This document shows positions 24,267 to 33,491 of a stretch of DNA of 64,000 nucleotides, piece after piece (position 1 is the stretch's first letter; each line of letters starts with the position of its first letter). The stretch is taken from positions 1 through 64,000 of the forward strand of contig CAOKFI010000002.1 of NCBI GenBank assembly GCA_948467675.1, written 5' to 3'. Position numbers and translations under genes: made by a program. Source of the stretch: an uncultured Porphyromonadaceae bacterium. Its GTDB lineage: Bacteria > Bacteroidota > Bacteroidia > Bacteroidales > Muribaculaceae. The notes under the pieces were generated by a model, which was given only the letters and a program-made list of their open reading frames with translations, was not told the origin of the DNA and did no database searches.

Positions 24267-26120
24267 TTACCTGATCTCCGGTTTGCGGCTCAGATGTCCG
24301 CCTTCGTTATAATTCTGGTTGTTCGGGAGGTTCGGACGCGCTACGCCTTTCTGCATCAGCTGCTTTAGCTCAGGCAGATGGTATCTGTATATGTCGCGCG
24401 GAAGCGCTCCGTGCTCGCGGCACAGCGATGCGGCCATTCCCACGACCTCGCCCATCATGCCGGTGGTGCGCATCACCCTGACGCTGCCGAGTGCCACGTG
24501 AGTGACACTGATGTTGCGGCCGGCCATGAACAGATTGTCGACGTTGCGCGAATACAGGCACCTGTATGGTACGGGATACGGATAGATGACGACATGAGCC
24601 GTGGAGGCTATGAATTCCTCGCCGGGAAAATAGCGCGAGTTCTCAGGGTCGGGGAAGTGCAGGTCCATGCTCCATGTGGCGGTGAACGATCCGTCCTCGT
24701 GAAACAGATGTTTCGTCATATCCTCCTCTTTGAGGATGTAGTCGCCGAGAAGCCGCCGCGATTCTCGCTTTCCGGCTATGTATGCCACCCATTCGAGCTG
24801 GCGGTCGGGATATAGTCCGAGCTTGTTTTTGATGTGGCTCCAGTTGGTGTATACCACGAGCATGCCGTAGTCGCGTATGCGTTCGGCATCGGTGATCTGG
24901 TTGTATCGCATGCCCGTCTCCCAGGTCCATTCTCCCATGTCGACGCGGTGGCAGCTCTCGTCGGTGAGCCCCAGGCCGTAGTCGAAGTCGGGGAAGCGCG
25001 CGTCCTTGCGGCCGGTTGCCGGCCTGCTGCGCCACTGCACGGATGCTCCCATGGTCATGCTGTCGGCTCTTTCGGGTGCCGTAGGCTCGCCGTATTCGTC
25101 GCGCCCCTCGCGTCCGTACAGGTAGTCGGCCCCGGCGAGATATCCCACGGTGCCGTCGCCGGTACAGTCGACAAACAGCGGAGCCTCGAAGCGCAGCCGA
25201 CGGCCAGACTCGATTTCGGTGGCCGTGATGGAACGGATATGTCCTCCGTCGGCATCGACTTCATCGACACGGTAGTTCAGGAATGGCGTGACATTGGTCT
25301 CGGCTGCTATCCAGTCGAGTTTCTTCCGGTCTTCGTAATAGTCGGCGGGCTGTGCGTTCCCTTCGCGTTCGGGACCGAATTCTTTCTGGAGGCCGCCTAC
25401 AGCGGGATACCGTCCGAGGTCGAGCGCACCGCCGAGGTGGACACGGATCTCGGAACTGTTGTTGCCGCCGAGCACCGGACGGTCGTTGATCAGCGCCACG
25501 CGGCAACCCAGCCGGGCCGCGCTTACGGCCGCACTCATGCCCGCAATGCCTCCGCCTGCCACCACGAGGTCATAGCCGGTCACTGCCTCGGGTTCGGGGA
25601 GATTGCGGAATGCCCGCAGGCTGTCGGGATCGGACGGGGGCACGTCGCCGCGGTCGGTGGTGAAATACACGGCGTCGCAGCGTCCGTCGAAACCGGTGGC
25701 GTCTTTCAGCGAGATGCATGCCCGTGGACGGCGTATGTCGACCTCTCCGGCATACTGCCACTGCCAGCAGTCGCCCGCGGTGCCGAGATTCTTACCGACG
25801 GTCTTGCCGTCGACGGCGAGTGAGAAGCGTCCGGGACCGGCGCCGTCGTGCCAGGGCGATGTCCAGTTGTAGGTACGCACATAGGCGTAGTAGCGACCGG
25901 TCTGCGGAAAGGTGATCTCCGTAGAGGCATCGCCTACTGGCCGTCCAAGCCCGTGGGCTATGAGATAAGGAGAGCCCATCTGGTCCATAAACTGCTGGTC
26001 GACGGACCAGCCGCCTTTGTCGGCAAAGCTCTCGGCTTCGACCAGGAGGGAGGCCGATGAGGCCGGGAGGGAGGCGAATAGAATCGCCGCTGCGGTCAGT
26101 CTTATTCCGGATATTGTCAT
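24267..26120 (-). CDS. Exported FAD-dependent oxidoreductase with N-terminal carbohydrate-binding-like domain
   Basis: The ATG at 26120 overlaps the upstream stop (ATGA) and gives a signal peptide (MTISGIRLTAAAILFASLPASSA); the protein has 617 residues. Residues about 25-155 look like a CBM6/35-type module (LLVEAESFADKGGW, GRYYAYVRTYNW). From residue 184 there is a Rossmann FAD domain (DLVVAGGGIAGMSAAVSAARLG, then LGGNNSSEIRVHLGG), the FAD_oxidored pattern also found in many gut polysaccharide loci. It should oxidise or reduce a sugar or another small substrate outside the cytoplasm; the substrate is unknown. It is translationally coupled to the GH20 gene. Confidence 0.85.
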   Translation of the reverse strand: MTISGIRLTAAAILFASLPASSASLLVEAESFADKGGWSVDQQFMDQMGSPYLIAHGLGRPVGDASTEITFPQTGRYYAYVRTYNWTSPWHDGAGPGRFSLAVDGKTVGKNLGTAGDCWQWQYAGEVDIRRPRACISLKDATGFDGRCDAVYFTTDRGDVPPSDPDSLRAFRNLPEPEAVTGYDLVVAGGGIAGMSAAVSAARLGCRVALINDRPVLGGNNSSEIRVHLGGALDLGRYPAVGGLQKEFGPEREGNAQPADYYEDRKKLDWIAAETNVTPFLNYRVDEVDADGGHIRSITATEIESGRRLRFEAPLFVDCTGDGTVGYLAGADYLYGREGRDEYGEPTAPERADSMTMGASVQWRSRPATGRKDARFPDFDYGLGLTDESCHRVDMGEWTWETGMRYNQITDAERIRDYGMLVVYTNWSHIKNKLGLYPDRQLEWVAYIAGKRESRRLLGDYILKEEDMTKHLFHEDGSFTATWSMDLHFPDPENSRYFPGEEFIASTAHVVIYPYPVPYRCLYSRNVDNLFMAGRNISVTHVALGSVRVMRTTGMMGEVVGMAASLCREHGALPRDIYRYHLPELKQLMQKGVARPNLPNNQNYNEGGHLSRKPEIR

Positions 26121-28093
26121 TTCAGTTCTATCTCTTTTATGGTTAATCTGGAGTTTTTCGATTTTGTAAGTTCGATCTTCACCGCAGATACGGAGCGGGG
26201 TGTCTCGAACGATGCCTGCAGTTGTCCGCATGAGTCAGGCACAGCGACAATCTCGAAGCTCTCGCCGTCGGTGCTTATGCTTAGCTCTGCGCCGTCAGTG
26301 AAGCCGTCGCTCGAGAGATCGGAGATGACCCGTATCGACGACAGTTCCTGAGCCGAGTCCAGCCTTACGGTCATATAGTCGCCCGGCAGATGCGAATATG
26401 GCGATGAATAGAATGTCACCGTGTCGCAGTCGAAAGCGAATTCCTTTTCATAGCCTTTGATGCAGTTCATGTTTGTTTCGATGGAAGCCGGAAGGGCCAT
26501 GGTTACGCTGTCGGCAGAGAAGTCGGCGGCATTGAACCACCGGTCGTCGGGATTCTCGCCCGTGAAAGTGTCTATGCCCATCCTGCCGAGTATAGGCTCT
26601 ACAGTGGCCATGCGCGCGAGGTAGCTGTCCCAGTCGCGTGTTTCGGCCGGGCTCCATAGCACTTCGGCAAGTGCGCACAGTCTCGGAAACAGCATCTGCT
26701 GAAGATCGGAAGGGGTTGGCACGAATTCTGTCCACAGACATGCCTGTCCGCCGCGTATGCTGTTGACGGTCAGAGAGTCGGTATGTCCGTATGCCGGATC
26801 CCATCCGTAGATTTTTTTTGATGGATTGCGTGTGTAGCTGAAGTCGAAATAGCACGGGTCTTTAGGACACATGATCACGTCGATGCCACGGGCCACAGCT
26901 TTGTCGAGGATGTCCATCGGCTTACCCTGCCAGATGGTTATCAGATTGTCGTCGAGGGCTGCGCCACGGTCGTTGATTTCCTCCCAGCCGATCATGATAC
27001 GGCCGCGGTCGCTTACCATCCGGCCGATCCGGCGCGTGAAGTAGTCCTGAAGCTCTACATAGTCTTTCATTCCCTCGCGGTGGAACAGTCCACGACATTT
27101 GGAGCATGTCTGCCATACATGGGTCGACACTTCGTCGCCGCCGGTGTGGATGTATTTCGAAGGGAATATCTCTACGAGCTGGTCGAGGATGTCGCCTGCC
27201 AAGTCGAACACGGCCTCGTTGCCGATGCATACCATGTTCTCGCTAAGGCGCTTGCGGTCTTTCTGCTCGCGCTCGTCCTGATAGGTCTCGAACTCGCCGC
27301 CACGGCACGACAGATCGGGGCGTGCCGCAAGCAGAGCCAAGCAGTGGCCGGGCATATCGATTTCAGGTATGATTTCTATTCCGCGGTCTCCGGCATAGCT
27401 TACGAGTTCTTTCAGCTCGGACGGAGTATAGAACTTGCCGCTGCGTTCGGGGAAATCGTAGTAATACGTACCCTTGTCGGTCAGATCGGGATGCTTGTCG
27501 AGATACAGGCGCCAGCCCTGGTTGTCGCTCAGATGGAGATGCAATACATTAAGTTTGAAGAGAGACATCGCACTGATGATCCGTCGCAATTGGTCCGGAG
27601 TCCAGAAATGCCGGCTGCAATCTATCATGACACCGCGGTAGCTCCATTGCGGGTAATCCTCTATTGTCACTACCGGCAGACGACCGTCGCGGTTGCCCTC
27701 CATGAGCTGGCGCAGAGAGGCCAGGGCGTGTGCGGCACCTTCCGGATCCGTAGCGGTTATCACGATAGAGTCGGGGCCGGCGGTCATGCGGTATCCTTCC
27801 GGTCTGTTTCCGCCGGGCGCTACTATGACCCTGGCGCTGGAACGGTTGCCGGTCATCACGGCCTGTGTCATGTCGGCGGCATCGGCTATGAATGCGCCGC
27901 AAGCGGCCGCAAACGCGCTGTCGGCGGCATAGATGGCTGTGATGTCGCTGACTCTCACGCCTCGTGATCCGTTGTCGACGGTCATTTCGGCAGGAGCCGG
28001 TACTAAAGCCGTGACCGGCCTGACTGAAGACGAGCAGCCGGTCGATCCGATCCAGGCGCAGAACATCGCTATGATTGGACTGTATGGTTTCAT
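26117..28093 (-). CDS. GH20 beta-N-acetylhexosaminidase, lipoprotein
   Basis: The ATG at 28093 gives MKPYSPIIAMFCAWIGSTGC, a lipoprotein signal (Cys20); the protein has 658 residues. A GH20b-like N-domain (about 30-150) precedes the barrel. The barrel has DCSRHFWT, LHLHLSDNQGWRL, EIDMPGH and the catalytic pair Asp320-Glu321 in HTGGDE. A C-terminal F5/8-type or chitobiase-C-like domain (about 540-658) closes it. The enzyme removes terminal beta-linked GlcNAc or GalNAc, typically from host mucin or N-glycans. It is coupled to the FAD oxidoreductase gene by a four-base overlap. Confidence 0.93.
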   Translation of the reverse strand: MKPYSPIIAMFCAWIGSTGCSSSVRPVTALVPAPAEMTVDNGSRGVRVSDITAIYAADSAFAAACGAFIADAADMTQAVMTGNRSSARVIVAPGGNRPEGYRMTAGPDSIVITATDPEGAAHALASLRQLMEGNRDGRLPVVTIEDYPQWSYRGVMIDCSRHFWTPDQLRRIISAMSLFKLNVLHLHLSDNQGWRLYLDKHPDLTDKGTYYYDFPERSGKFYTPSELKELVSYAGDRGIEIIPEIDMPGHCLALLAARPDLSCRGGEFETYQDEREQKDRKRLSENMVCIGNEAVFDLAGDILDQLVEIFPSKYIHTGGDEVSTHVWQTCSKCRGLFHREGMKDYVELQDYFTRRIGRMVSDRGRIMIGWEEINDRGAALDDNLITIWQGKPMDILDKAVARGIDVIMCPKDPCYFDFSYTRNPSKKIYGWDPAYGHTDSLTVNSIRGGQACLWTEFVPTPSDLQQMLFPRLCALAEVLWSPAETRDWDSYLARMATVEPILGRMGIDTFTGENPDDRWFNAADFSADSVTMALPASIETNMNCIKGYEKEFAFDCDTVTFYSSPYSHLPGDYMTVRLDSAQELSSIRVISDLSSDGFTDGAELSISTDGESFEIVAVPDSCGQLQASFETPRSVSAVKIELTKSKNSRLTIKEIELK

Positions 28094-28119
28094 CAGTGGA
28101 GTATGATGTTGTTTATTAA

Positions 28120-28174
28120 AGAAAAAAAGACGAAAGGGGGCAACATCGTTGGGCATGTCTACCACCCTTTCGTC
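28120..28174 (-). terminator. Terminator after the SusD-like gene
   Basis: The stem GACGAAAGGG (28129-28138) / CCCTTTCGTC (28165-28174) is followed on the minus strand by a TCTTTTTTTC run. It may lower expression of the enzyme genes below the SusC/D pair. Confidence 0.8.
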
Positions 28175-28216
28175 TCCCGTAATTTACGAGATTATCGATA
28201 TGTGGTCATCCGTGGA

Positions 28217-29953
28217 TTAGTAACCGGGATTGTTGACCATCTTGTCGTTGAGCATTATGTCGGTGGTCGGGAGTGGCCAGAGATACTGGCGGTCGTTCCA
28301 TGAGCGTTCCGACAGAGGCATGATCTTGCCTGCGGCTTCAAGGCGCGAGAAGTCGGCCAGACCTTCGTCGTCCACGTCGGGAGTGAAAGCCCAGAACCAG
28401 TCGCCGGTGTTGACGATCTGTTCGAGACAGTCAGAGGCAGGGTAGAGCATGCCGTAGTTTTTGCGCTTCATCACCTTTTCGGCCTGTCGCCAGCGTATGA
28501 TGTCGGTGTAGCGCATACCTTCCTTGGCCATCTCCATGCGTCGTTCCACACGCAGTTTGTTGCGCAGTGTGGCTTGTCCCTCGTTGGTGAATGCGGGATA
28601 CATCGATGTGTCGTCCTTGCTGACACCGTAGGCGCGGGCACGTACGGAGTTGAGGGCGTCCAGCACTGTATTGTCGATCTCGTTGAGCTCGATCTTGGCT
28701 TCGGCATAGGTCAGGAGTACCTCGGCGTAGCGGCACCATATCAGATCCTTGTCAACCTTCCAGCCGTTCTGGGTGTAGGTGATGTCGACACCTTTTTTCC
28801 AGTAAAGGCCGTTGAACGATGCGTACTGTGCGTTGACGCGGGAGTCGTTGTTGATGATCAGCTTGCCGGTATTGTAGTTCATTACCTTCTCGGCAGCGGG
28901 ACTTGGATTGTACTCTATGCCGAGGAATGTCGATCCGAACGGTATGATGGTCTCGGACAGACGCGGGTCGCGGTTGTCGAACGGATTGTGGGGATCGAAC
29001 AGGTTGCTCTCGTCGATCAGTTTGCCGTCGGTGCAGGTGAACGCGGCGAGAAGTTCCCACGATGGAGTGCGTGCACCCCAGCCGCTGGCGTTGCGGATCA
29101 CCTCGTTGTATGTCACGTTGGCACCCCAGCCCCAGTCATCGACATGATCGCCGTAGGCCCAGCCGGAGGAGTAGCCGATACCGCGGGTGATCTTGAATAT
29201 GAACTCTTTCGACTGCTTTGTGCCGGAACGGAACACTTCGCCGAAATCGGGGTGAAGATCATATACGTTGAGATCTATCACATCTTTGGCTGCTTTGGCT
29301 GCGGTAGCCCAGTCTTCCATGATCAGCGCCACGCGTGCTTTCAGCGCCAGAGCGGCTCCTTTGGTGGCACGGCTCACATCGGCATAGCTTTCGGGAAGCA
29401 GTGCGGCGGCATCGTCGAAATCAGTGTAGATCTGCTTCAGCACTTCGGCTTTGGGTGTGCGGTCTACGTCGAAAGCGTGCTCTATGTCCATGTCGGTGAG
29501 AACCAGAGGCACATCGCCGAATTTTATGATCAGTTTGGCATAGTTGGCGGCACGGTGGAACTTGGCCTCGGCTATCAGACGGTTCACGTTGGTGGCGGAT
29601 GCGCCGTTCTCTATGGCGCGGTGCGATTTCTCGATGATGGCGTTGGCATGGGCTATGGCTTTGTAGCACATGTTCCAGCGGCGGAATACGAATTGAGTCT
29701 GGCCGTTGAGAGAGGCATTCTCAAACGGACCGGAGAAATTGCGGTAGTAGGTGTCATCGCTCCAGTCGGTCTCGTTCTGTCCGTCTTCCTGCCAGTATCG
29801 GATATGGTAAAGATCATTGACGGCCATCTCAACCTCGGTTTCGGTAGAGTACCAGTTCTCGGTAGAGCCGCTCGCCAGCGGGTTCAGATCGAGGTCGTGG
29901 CAGGCCGAGAGCATAAGGGCTGCTATTGGAAATATAATTTTATTCAGTTTCAT
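28217..29953 (-). CDS. SusD/RagB-family nutrient-binding outer-membrane lipoprotein
   Basis: MKLNKIIFPIAALMLSAC is a lipoprotein signal (Cys18). The 578 residues show the SusD pattern: an NENWYSTE-like start (STENWYSTETEVEMAVNDLY), TPR-like helices (RLIAEAKFHRAANYAKLIIKFG), and the C-terminal RVERRMEMAKEGMRYTDIIRW. It binds glycan at the cell surface and closes over the SusC barrel encoded 21 bases upstream. The glycan is unknown; the GH20 enzyme downstream suggests a HexNAc-containing host glycan. Confidence 0.95.
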   Translation of the reverse strand: MKLNKIIFPIAALMLSACHDLDLNPLASGSTENWYSTETEVEMAVNDLYHIRYWQEDGQNETDWSDDTYYRNFSGPFENASLNGQTQFVFRRWNMCYKAIAHANAIIEKSHRAIENGASATNVNRLIAEAKFHRAANYAKLIIKFGDVPLVLTDMDIEHAFDVDRTPKAEVLKQIYTDFDDAAALLPESYADVSRATKGAALALKARVALIMEDWATAAKAAKDVIDLNVYDLHPDFGEVFRSGTKQSKEFIFKITRGIGYSSGWAYGDHVDDWGWGANVTYNEVIRNASGWGARTPSWELLAAFTCTDGKLIDESNLFDPHNPFDNRDPRLSETIIPFGSTFLGIEYNPSPAAEKVMNYNTGKLIINNDSRVNAQYASFNGLYWKKGVDITYTQNGWKVDKDLIWCRYAEVLLTYAEAKIELNEIDNTVLDALNSVRARAYGVSKDDTSMYPAFTNEGQATLRNKLRVERRMEMAKEGMRYTDIIRWRQAEKVMKRKNYGMLYPASDCLEQIVNTGDWFWAFTPDVDDEGLADFSRLEAAGKIMPLSERSWNDRQYLWPLPTTDIMLNDKMVNNPGY

Positions 29954-29974
29954 ATTGTGGTCAATGTTGAGAGA

Positions 29975-32899
29975 TTAAAATTTAACTGACGCGCCGATGA
30001 GGAACTCACGGCAGATAGGATAGCCGCTTGCGCTTACTTCAGGATCCCATCCTTTGGGGAAGTTGCTGATGCTGAAGAGATCGTTTCCGGTCACATATAC
30101 GCGGACGGATTCGATGTGGGCGCGACGGGTCAGTTCGCTTGGCAGTGTATATCCCAGTGTGAGATTCTTCAGACGGATATACCGGCCGTTGAACAGCCAG
30201 AAGTCCGATACCGCCAGGTTGCTGGTGCTGTTGCTGCGGGTCAGACGCGGGTAGATGGCCGCTGCGTTCTGGGCGTCGGTGTTCTTCTCGCTCCAGTAGT
30301 TGCCCTCGAGCAGTGTGGGGAAGCTCAGCCAGTCGTCGGCAAGACCTTCGATCATGGTCGGTGTGATGCGGCAGTTCTGCGATCCTACGCCCTGGAACTG
30401 TAAGCCGAGGTCGAATCCTTTGTACTGGCCGTTGAAGCCGAAGCCGAAGATGTAGCGCGGAAGCGATCCTCCGAGGAGTACGCGGTCGTACTCGGGCGAG
30501 ATGATGCCGTCGGGCACACCGTCGGGACCGGAGATGTCCTTGTACTTGACATCACCCACTTTTACGTTGTTGTTGAGTTTAGGCGAATTGTCGACATCAT
30601 ACTGTGTAAGATACAGACCGTCCGATACGTAGCCGTACCATTCGTTGAACTCGCTGCCTTCGAATTTCACGAGTCCGGAGCCGTCGTTGATGCCGAAGCG
30701 GGTTCCGTTGAGGTTGCCCATGCGTGATACGAAGTCGGAGAAGTTGGCATTGACTGTATAGCTGAATTCACCTACGCGGTCTGTCCAGCTAAGTTCGATG
30801 TCGTAGCCTTTGGTCTTCATGTCGCCTGCATTGACGTCTGGATCGTCATAGCCCATGTAGCCCGGTATATTGCGGGCAAGAAGCATATCCTTGGTAGTCT
30901 TCTGATAGTAGTCGGCGATCAGTCGCAGACGGTTGTTGAAGAAGTTGGCGTCGATACCTATATCCCAGCTTTCGGTGGTTTCCCATGTGATATTGCGCAC
31001 TGCGTAGATCTGCTGTGCGGCAGATGTGGACGATACGATTCCTTTAGGATTGCGCAAAAGCACGGTGTCGAAGTTGATTGCGGCCTGGTAAGGATAATAG
31101 CTGCCTATACGCTCGTTGCCGAGACGGCCCCACGATCCACGGATCTTTGCGAATGACCACCAGTCCATGCCGGCATTCTTGAAGAAGTCTTCCTGTGAGA
31201 TTACCCAGCCTGCCGATGCAGAGGGGAAATTGGCCCATCGGGTGTTCTTGGCGAAACGCGACGATCCGTCACGGCGCATGTTGAACTGCACCAGATAGCG
31301 GTCGGCATAGTTGTAAGTGGCGCGGCCGAAGAACGAGTGGTAGGCATATTCCTCGGCGTTTCCGCCGTTGTCACGGAAGTTCTGGTTGCCGAGATCGAGA
31401 TACGGGAAGTTGGTCAGCTCGAACTGGTCGCGCGAAGCGGTCAGGTTGTCCCATGATGCGTAGTAGTCCTCATAACCGAGCATTACGGTCATTCCGTGTT
31501 TGCCGAAATCCTTGGCATAGTTGGCGAAGAACTGGGTGGTGATGTCGTAGTTCTTGTTGCGTTTTTCCTCAAGGCTTGTGGTCGAATAGAAGTAACCGGC
31601 CACGGTGTTTGGATCGTTGTAGTTGGTGTAGGGCAGTTTCTTGTAGAACTGTTTCGAGTCGTAGTTGCACCAGTTCGGAGCTACCACACCCGATATGCGC
31701 AGACCTTCGATAGGTGTGATGTCGATACCGAGTTTACCGCCGGCGCGCTGGTCGTAGGAGGTCATTGTACCGCCGTCGGTCATGCGGGCGAGAAGGTTGT
31801 TGCCGCTCTTCACGTCGCCCCACTCGCCGTTGCTCCAGCGTACGGCATAGATCGCAGGCACTTTGCGGGCGTTGGCATCCATCGGGTTGGCGTTGGGTGA
31901 GTCGGATTTCGCGCGCGAGAAATTTATATCGAGATGAGCCTGGATATATTTGTTGATGATGAAGTCGGAATTGACGCGGGCCATGAAGCGCTGGTACTCT
32001 TTGTTGACATACAGACCGTCGGATTTGTCGAAACGGAGCGAGGCGTTCGAACGTATTTTGTCATTGCCGCCGGATATGCCGATAGTGTGGGTGTAGCGGG
32101 GTGCTGTGCTTTTGAGCAACTCTTTCTGCCAGTCCACTACAGGATATTGGTCGGGGTTGGTCTTGTTGTACTCCATCCAGTTGTTGATCTGATCTTCGGA
32201 GTAGGTCTGGTACCATCCGCCGGTGGGGTTGTCATTGTAGCGTGTCTCGTTGACCATCTCGAGGAAGCGCTGGGCGCCTACGTAGGTCGGCAGTGTGGTG
32301 GGTTTCTCCCAGCCGTATTCGAAGTTGTAGCTCAGCGACAGCTTGCCGTCGGTGGCGCGGCGGGTGGTGACGATAATGACACCGGCGGCGGCGCGGGCAC
32401 CGTAGATCGATGCGGCTGCGGCATCCTTGAGCACGGAGATGCTCTCCACGTCGTCAGGGTTGATGTTGTTGAGGTCGCCGGGCACTCCGTCTATGATTAC
32501 AAGAGGGCTGGAATCGCTGATGGTTGTGATACCGCGTACAGTGATGGTGGCGGTACCGCCGGGTGTGCCGCTGTCGCGTGTCACCGTGACACCTGACAGT
32601 GCTCCCTGAAGTGCGGTGGAGAGCTGCGTGGAGCGGCGGGCTGCGACTTCAGTTCCGTTGAGGGCGGTGACAGCGCCGGTAAGGTCGGATTTCTTCATAG
32701 AGCCATAGCCCACTACGACTACCTCGTCGAGCAGTGTGGAGTCTTCGGCGAGAACCACGCTGGCGGGTTTGCCGCTCACGGCTTTGAACTGTGCCGGCTT
32801 GCAGCCGATATAGGACACCTCTACAGTAGCGTTTTCAGGTGCGTTCAGGGTAAAACGGCCGTTGATGTCGGTGCCCGTGGCGATAGAGGTGCCGGGCAC
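29975..32899 (-). CDS. SusC/RagA TonB-linked outer-membrane transporter, body (cut from its N-terminus by a stop)
   Basis: The open frame after the stop at 32951 encodes the CarboxypepD_reg-like domain (GRFTLNAPENATVEVSYIGC), then the TonB box/plug (EVVVVGYGSMKKSDLTGAVT, VIIDGVPGDLNNINP, SIYGARAAAGVIIVTT). A long beta-barrel follows, ending FLIGASVKF. These are the hallmarks of SusC importers of oligosaccharides. The open frame itself starts at a GTG in mid-domain and has no signal peptide. The protein would reach the outer membrane only if the stop is read through or is a sequencing error. It pairs with the SusD gene downstream. Confidence 0.85.
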   Translation of the reverse strand: MPGTSIATGTDINGRFTLNAPENATVEVSYIGCKPAQFKAVSGKPASVVLAEDSTLLDEVVVVGYGSMKKSDLTGAVTALNGTEVAARRSTQLSTALQGALSGVTVTRDSGTPGGTATITVRGITTISDSSPLVIIDGVPGDLNNINPDDVESISVLKDAAAASIYGARAAAGVIIVTTRRATDGKLSLSYNFEYGWEKPTTLPTYVGAQRFLEMVNETRYNDNPTGGWYQTYSEDQINNWMEYNKTNPDQYPVVDWQKELLKSTAPRYTHTIGISGGNDKIRSNASLRFDKSDGLYVNKEYQRFMARVNSDFIINKYIQAHLDINFSRAKSDSPNANPMDANARKVPAIYAVRWSNGEWGDVKSGNNLLARMTDGGTMTSYDQRAGGKLGIDITPIEGLRISGVVAPNWCNYDSKQFYKKLPYTNYNDPNTVAGYFYSTTSLEEKRNKNYDITTQFFANYAKDFGKHGMTVMLGYEDYYASWDNLTASRDQFELTNFPYLDLGNQNFRDNGGNAEEYAYHSFFGRATYNYADRYLVQFNMRRDGSSRFAKNTRWANFPSASAGWVISQEDFFKNAGMDWWSFAKIRGSWGRLGNERIGSYYPYQAAINFDTVLLRNPKGIVSSTSAAQQIYAVRNITWETTESWDIGIDANFFNNRLRLIADYYQKTTKDMLLARNIPGYMGYDDPDVNAGDMKTKGYDIELSWTDRVGEFSYTVNANFSDFVSRMGNLNGTRFGINDGSGLVKFEGSEFNEWYGYVSDGLYLTQYDVDNSPKLNNNVKVGDVKYKDISGPDGVPDGIISPEYDRVLLGGSLPRYIFGFGFNGQYKGFDLGLQFQGVGSQNCRITPTMIEGLADDWLSFPTLLEGNYWSEKNTDAQNAAAIYPRLTRSNSTSNLAVSDFWLFNGRYIRLKNLTLGYTLPSELTRRAHIESVRVYVTGNDLFSISNFPKGWDPEVSASGYPICREFLIGASVKF

Positions 32900-32950
32900 T
32901 CTTACGGTGGCGCCGATTACAGGCTCGCCGGATTCATCATAGACAGTACC

Positions 32951-33307
32951 TTACACCTGGACTTTTGTGGCGGAAAGATTGTCGTTTTTCTTGCCGTCGC
33001 TGATCACGATGGTGTTGTCGGAAATGACATTGAACGAAAGGTTGGTGCCTTTCAGTGCGGCAGCCAACACTTTTTCTACCGGTGCCGCAGCCATGTGGAT
33101 TGTCACATTCGGCTTGTTGGCGAGGGCGTCCTCCCTGTAGGAGAACCGGTATGAGGTCTGTGCTTCGATAGACTTCAATACCTCTTTTACCGTTGCGTTG
33201 TCTACGTTGACCGTGACGTCACGGCCGCTTTGGGCAAACATGGCGCTGATGCTGCACATTGCGCACATGATTGTTGCCAATAATCTGATCCTAAGGATTT
33301 TTCTCAT
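32951..33307 (-). CDS. Signal peptide plus STN domain of the SusC receptor, ending at an in-frame stop
   Basis: The ATG at 33307 gives a signal peptide (MRKILRIRLLATIMCAMCSISAMFAQ). A complete STN domain follows (VTVNVDNATVKEVLKSIEAQ, TNLSFNVISDNTIVIS). The frame then ends VQV and TAA. In intact receptors the STN domain projects into the periplasm and contacts the FecR anti-sigma factor. As it stands, this 118-residue product would be a free signalling domain. The same frame continues directly into GTVYDESGEPVIGATV of the receptor body, so this is the severed front of one gene. Confidence 0.8.
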   Translation of the reverse strand: MRKILRIRLLATIMCAMCSISAMFAQSGRDVTVNVDNATVKEVLKSIEAQTSYRFSYREDALANKPNVTIHMAAAPVEKVLAAALKGTNLSFNVISDNTIVISDGKKNDNLSATKVQV

Positions 33308-33491
33308 AGAACAGGCAGTAAGATTTAAGTTGATTAGATTGGTTATTATTAAAGTATATTTAAGGTATACACGCCGATCGGCCGGTATTCCCAATCTTTT
33401 TATATGTTTTATAGCATAATTTAACTGATGTCGGCGGATGCGTGGCCCGGCTGTTTGCGGATCCGTTCACTCCGCATGGGGTGTAATGCTG

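Larger units (their letters stand above)
29975..33307 (-). pseudogene. Full-length susC-type gene interrupted by a single in-frame TAA
   Basis: Both parts share one reading frame over 1111 codons, a normal length for an STN-bearing SusC. The only defect is TAA at 32951-32953 (minus strand), where related proteins usually have a Lys, Ser or Thr before GTV. One A-to-T change of AAA would explain it. It may be a genuine nonsense mutation, a reversible switch or an assembly error. Confidence 0.75.

Noticed and set aside
27080-27967. A 295-codon plus-strand frame opposite the GH20 gene
   Set aside because: It is antisense shadow of a gene with intact catalytic motifs, with no signal, domain or promoter of its own.
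28574-29989. A 471-codon plus-strand frame opposite the SusD-like gene
   Set aside because: It is the mirror of a well-supported SusD-type protein. Its composition is shadow-like (many Val, Gly, His, Tyr) and it has no recognisable domain.
32951-33394. A separate, independent STN-domain gene upstream of susC
   Set aside because: The frame is continuous across the stop into the conserved GTVYDESGEPVIGATV, and the body lacks any start or signal peptide. One interrupted gene is the better reading.
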